From the NCBI GenBank assembly GCA_018623875.1, contig JAAZUZ010000078.1, positions 1 to 7,288 on the forward strand: 7,288 bases of DNA, read 5' to 3'. Each line of letters begins with the position of its first letter. Position 1 is the stretch's first letter. The stretch comes from Synechococcus sp. HW_metabat.21. Lineage in GTDB: Bacteria > Cyanobacteriota > Cyanobacteriia > PCC-6307 > Cyanobiaceae. The notes under the pieces were generated by a model. It was not told the origin of the DNA and ran no database searches. It saw only the letters and a list, made by a program, of their open reading frames with translations. Position numbers and translations under genes: made by a program. Of the stretch, positions 5,137 through 7,288 are shown piece by piece.

Positions 5137-6357
5137 TTAGGCGTCGGCCAAGGCGATCAAACGGCCAATGACGTCTTCCACAACACGATCGGGTGTAGAC
5201 GCGCCAGAGGTAATGCCAACCCGCAAAGGACCGCCCGGGAGGAAGGGCTCAACCACCTCGAGATCGGCGCCGAGGGGCTTGTGCTCAATCCGGTTGCTTG
5301 GGCCAATCCGCTCAGGGGTATCGATGTGGAAGGAGCGAATGCCGCGGGTGATGGCGATCTCCTGCAGGTGGGTGGTGTTGGAGGAGTTGTAGCCGCCAAT
5401 CACGACCATCAGATCGAGGGGCTCATCCACCAGCGCAAACATCGCGTCCTGGCGCTCTTGAGTCGCATCGCAGATCGTGTTGAAGGCCACGAAGTGATCG
5501 TTGAGTTCCGCGGGGCCGAAGCGCTGCAGCATCGTGCGCTCGAACAGGCGGCCAATTTCCTCGGTTTCGCTTTTGAGCATGGTGGTCTGGTTGGCCACGC
5601 CCACCTTCACCAGATCCCGGTCGGGATCAAAGCCCGGTGAGCAGGCGTTGGAGAAGCGCTCCATGAAGGCTTGGCGCTGCTCCGCACTGGGGCTTTGCCC
5701 GCCCGCACTGGCCAGGATGTAGTCGCAGACCAGCTGGGCTTCAGCCAGATCGAGGACGACCAGGTAGGTCCCGGCAAAGGAGCTCGTGGCGAGGGTTTCC
5801 TCGTGCTTGACCTTGCCGTGAATGATCGAGGTGATGTCGTGCTTCTTGTGCTTCTCCACCGTGTTCCACACCTTGGAAACCCAGGGGCAGGTGGTGTCGA
5901 CGATGTGGCACCCCCGCTCGTTGAGCAGCTGCATCTCCTGAACGGTGGCGCCAAACGCCGGAAGGATCACCACGTCGCCACTGGCGACTTTGGAGAAGTC
6001 CTTCACCCCGTTCTCGACGTCGATGAACAGCACGTTCATCTCCCGCAGGTGGTCGTTCACCGAGGGGTTGTGGATGATCTCGTTGGTGATCCAGATCCGC
6101 TCGGTGGGGTAGTGCTTCCGGGTTTCGTAGGCCATCGCTACGGCCCGCTCGACGCCCCAGCAGAACCCGAAGGCTTCTGCCAACTTCACCTTCAGGCGGC
6201 CGTGCTCCAGCTGATAGCCGTTTTCACGGATGCTGGCGATCAGATTGCTTTGGTAGGCCTGCTCCAAGCTGCCGGCTACCTCTTCCCCCAGGCCAAAGCC
6301 GCGGCGGTTGTAGCGATCGGAGTGATGCAGCGATCGCTTAAACGCGCGGGTATCCAC
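5137..6357 (-). CDS. ispH: 4-hydroxy-3-methylbut-2-enyl diphosphate reductase
   Basis: IspH (LytB) is the last enzyme of the MEP pathway. It uses an iron-sulfur cluster and electrons, ferredoxin-derived in cyanobacteria, to turn HMBPP into IPP and DMAPP. The 406-residue protein is the long cyanobacterial/plant form, with an N-terminal extension of about 55 residues relative to bacterial enzymes. The three cluster cysteines are Cys66 (GFCWGVERA), Cys157 (DTTCPWVSK) and Cys296 (TICDATQER). Substrate-pocket motifs are EIIHNP (93-98, His96), HGKVKHEE (180-187), QTT (257-259), NSSN (324-327) and SGAS (384-387). I chose the GTG at 6357 because the family starts with the MDTxAFKR pattern; the frame stays open further up but overlaps sfsA with unrelated sequence. 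The start lies 25 bases after the sfsA stop, which suggests co-transcription. Confidence 0.96.
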   Translation of the reverse strand: MDTRAFKRSLHHSDRYNRRGFGLGEEVAGSLEQAYQSNLIASIRENGYQLEHGRLKVKLAEAFGFCWGVERAVAMAYETRKHYPTERIWITNEIIHNPSVNDHLREMNVLFIDVENGVKDFSKVASGDVVILPAFGATVQEMQLLNERGCHIVDTTCPWVSKVWNTVEKHKKHDITSIIHGKVKHEETLATSSFAGTYLVVLDLAEAQLVCDYILASAGGQSPSAEQRQAFMERFSNACSPGFDPDRDLVKVGVANQTTMLKSETEEIGRLFERTMLQRFGPAELNDHFVAFNTICDATQERQDAMFALVDEPLDLMVVIGGYNSSNTTHLQEIAITRGIRSFHIDTPERIGPSNRIEHKPLGADLEVVEPFLPGGPLRVGITSGASTPDRVVEDVIGRLIALADA

Positions 6358-6382
6358 AGCGGCTGGCTCGAGGTCCCTAACT

Positions 6383-7165
6383 CTATGAGCCTCCGCTCTG
6401 GGCTTGGACGCTGGCCAACCCAAGCCAGTCGATGCTGTTGTCGCTGAAGCTGTAGCGGCAGGGCAACACCTCAACGCCAGCCGCGAGGGCTTCGCGGAAG
6501 AGCTCCCCGTAGCGCGGGTCGGCTTGATCGCCGGGGGCGAAGCGTTCCAGGTCCGAGCGGCTCAGGCAGGGGACCAGGACAGCCCGGGCTTCGGGCAGGA
6601 CGCCCATGAGCTCTTCGAGATGCTTCTGCCCTCGCTCGGTCACCGTGTCTGGGAAGAGGGCGAGATCGCCGTCGCACCAGGTGGTGTTTTTGACCTCGAG
6701 GTAGATCGGGCGCTGGTCGGAAGCCCCCTCCGCGGGGGTGAGCAGCAGGTCAATGCGGCTGCGGCGATTGAGGCCGTAGGTCACCTCCGCGCGGATGCCC
6801 GCGATTGGACCAAGCCAAGGCTCGAGGCAACCCGCCTCGATGGTGGCGCGCACGAGTCGGTTGGGGAGGGCCGTGTTGATGCCCACCCAAACCGGCTGAC
6901 CATCGGCGCCGGGCACCTCGGCCTGCTCCCAGGTCCAGGCGAGCTTGCGCTTGGGTGAGGGGGCGTAGCGCAGCCGGACGCGCCCTCCGACGTGCAGTAC
7001 CCCGGTCATCGGTCCGGTATTGGCGCAGTGGGCTGTGACCACCTCGCCGTTGCTCAGCTCCACATCCGCCAGAAAGCGCTTGTAGCGCTTGAGCAGCACC
7101 CCCTCATGCAGGTCCTCGAGGGTCAGAACCGGACGACGTTCTGTGGGGGATGCGGCAGCGGGCAT
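6383..7165 (-). CDS. sfsA: SfsA family DNA/RNA nuclease-fold protein
   Basis: SfsA was named for stimulation of sugar fermentation in Escherichia coli. The family has an N-terminal OB-like domain and a C-terminal PD-(D/E)XK nuclease-like domain, so nucleic-acid binding or cleavage is likely; the cellular role is unclear. The 260-residue protein shows LKRYKRFLADVEL (25-37), HCANTGPM (46-53) and NRLV (102-105). The nuclease-type residues are Asp139 (RSRIDLLL) and Glu157/Lys159 (YLEVKNTT), followed by FPDTVTERGQKHL (171-183). All are intact. The C-terminal tail is a little longer than usual. I chose the ATG at 7165. An in-frame ATG at 7219 would overlap the start of divergent murJ and adds sequence that does not look conserved. 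The gene heads the minus-strand run with ispH. Confidence 0.93.
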   Translation of the reverse strand: MPAAASPTERRPVLTLEDLHEGVLLKRYKRFLADVELSNGEVVTAHCANTGPMTGVLHVGGRVRLRYAPSPKRKLAWTWEQAEVPGADGQPVWVGINTALPNRLVRATIEAGCLEPWLGPIAGIRAEVTYGLNRRSRIDLLLTPAEGASDQRPIYLEVKNTTWCDGDLALFPDTVTERGQKHLEELMGVLPEARAVLVPCLSRSDLERFAPGDQADPRYGELFREALAAGVEVLPCRYSFSDNSIDWLGLASVQAQSGGS

Positions 7166-7210
7166 GCAAAGCGGCAAGAATCGCCCGAGTTTGGGCCCGC
7201 AGCCGCCTCG
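7166..7210. promoter_or_regulatory. Very short divergent region, sfsA and murJ
   Basis: Only 45 bases separate the divergent start codons. I see a small imperfect palindrome, GCCC (7183-7186) with GGGC (7193-7196), and no convincing -10 or -35 elements. Promoters of the two genes probably overlap or reach into the coding regions. Confidence 0.35.
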
Positions 7211-7288
7211 ATGAGCCAAGCCAACCGCTCGCTGCGGCGAATTGCCTTGATCGTTGCGGTGGCGACCGCCCTCAGCAAGTTGGCTGGC
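7211..7288 (+). CDS. murJ: Lipid II flippase MurJ, N-terminal fragment
   Basis: Only the first 26 codons are in the window. The translation starts MSQANRSLRRIALIVAVATA and ends with a segment ending in SKLAG, which matches the start of the first membrane helix of MurJ (MviN), an integral membrane protein of the MOP superfamily that flips the peptidoglycan precursor lipid II across the plasma membrane. The basic residues just before the helix fit a cytoplasmic N-terminus. The gene runs off the right edge and is divergent from sfsA, 45 bases away. The call rests on a short stretch, but the sequence is distinctive. Confidence 0.82.
   Translation, partial: MSQANRSLRRIALIVAVATALSKLAG

Noticed and set aside
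4708..5640. Plus-strand open frame of 310 codons across DUF1997 and ispH
   Set aside because: It overlaps two well-supported genes and the gap between them, and its translation is rich in Gly, Arg and Pro as expected for a shadow frame.
6330..6337. HIP1 octamer GCGATCGC
   Set aside because: I noticed one full copy, inside ispH. A single copy is not evidence of the repeated HIP1 distribution seen in some freshwater cyanobacteria.
5671..6447. Plus-strand open frame of 258 codons opposite ispH
   Set aside because: It is antisense to conserved IspH motifs, with no recognisable domain.
6358..6474. N-terminal extension of IspH into sfsA
   Set aside because: The extra 39 residues overlap the sfsA 3' end and are unlike any IspH. 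The GTG at 6357 matches the family start.

Overview
The window looks like ordinary chromosomal DNA of a GC-rich unicellular marine or brackish picocyanobacterium (Synechococcus/Cyanobium type). This rests on three cyanobacterium-typical families of unknown function (DUF3155, DUF4079, DUF1997), on the long cyanobacterial/plant form of IspH, and on a gene order that I recall as shared with marine Synechococcus and Prochlorococcus. I see no transposase, phage gene, CRISPR array or complete RNA gene.

Layout from left to right: (1) the N-terminal 307 codons of an orphan-looking sensor histidine kinase on the minus strand (1-923), cut by the window edge before the end of its ATPase domain; (2) a 316-base divergent intergenic region (924-1239) containing an exact NtcA-type GTA-N8-TAC core, a 9-bp inverted repeat enclosing a tRNA T-arm look-alike, a second hairpin, and a pyrimidine-rich leader with a UUCG tetraloop; (3) a DUF3155 gene on the plus strand (1240-1611); (4) a strong intrinsic terminator in nested inverted repeats, shared with the end of the convergent gene; (5) a serine carboxylesterase/phospholipase-family hydrolase on the minus strand (1678-2280); (6) purH on the plus strand (2340-3899), followed after 38 bases by a DUF4079 membrane-protein gene (3938-4402); (7) a minus-strand run sfsA (7165-6383), ispH (6357-5137), DUF1997 (5029-4403), whose last stop codon abuts the DUF4079 stop codon; (8) the first 26 codons of murJ on the plus strand (7211 onward).

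Functionally this is a housekeeping neighbourhood: the last two steps of de novo IMP synthesis (PurH), the last step of the MEP isoprenoid pathway (IspH), lipid II flipping for peptidoglycan (MurJ), a nuclease-fold protein (SfsA), a small esterase and a signalling kinase. These genes do not form one pathway. The less understood parts are the DUF4079 protein, whose four histidines are placed as expected for a diheme b-type membrane cytochrome, and the structured region between the kinase and DUF3155. I found no convincing new multi-gene system.
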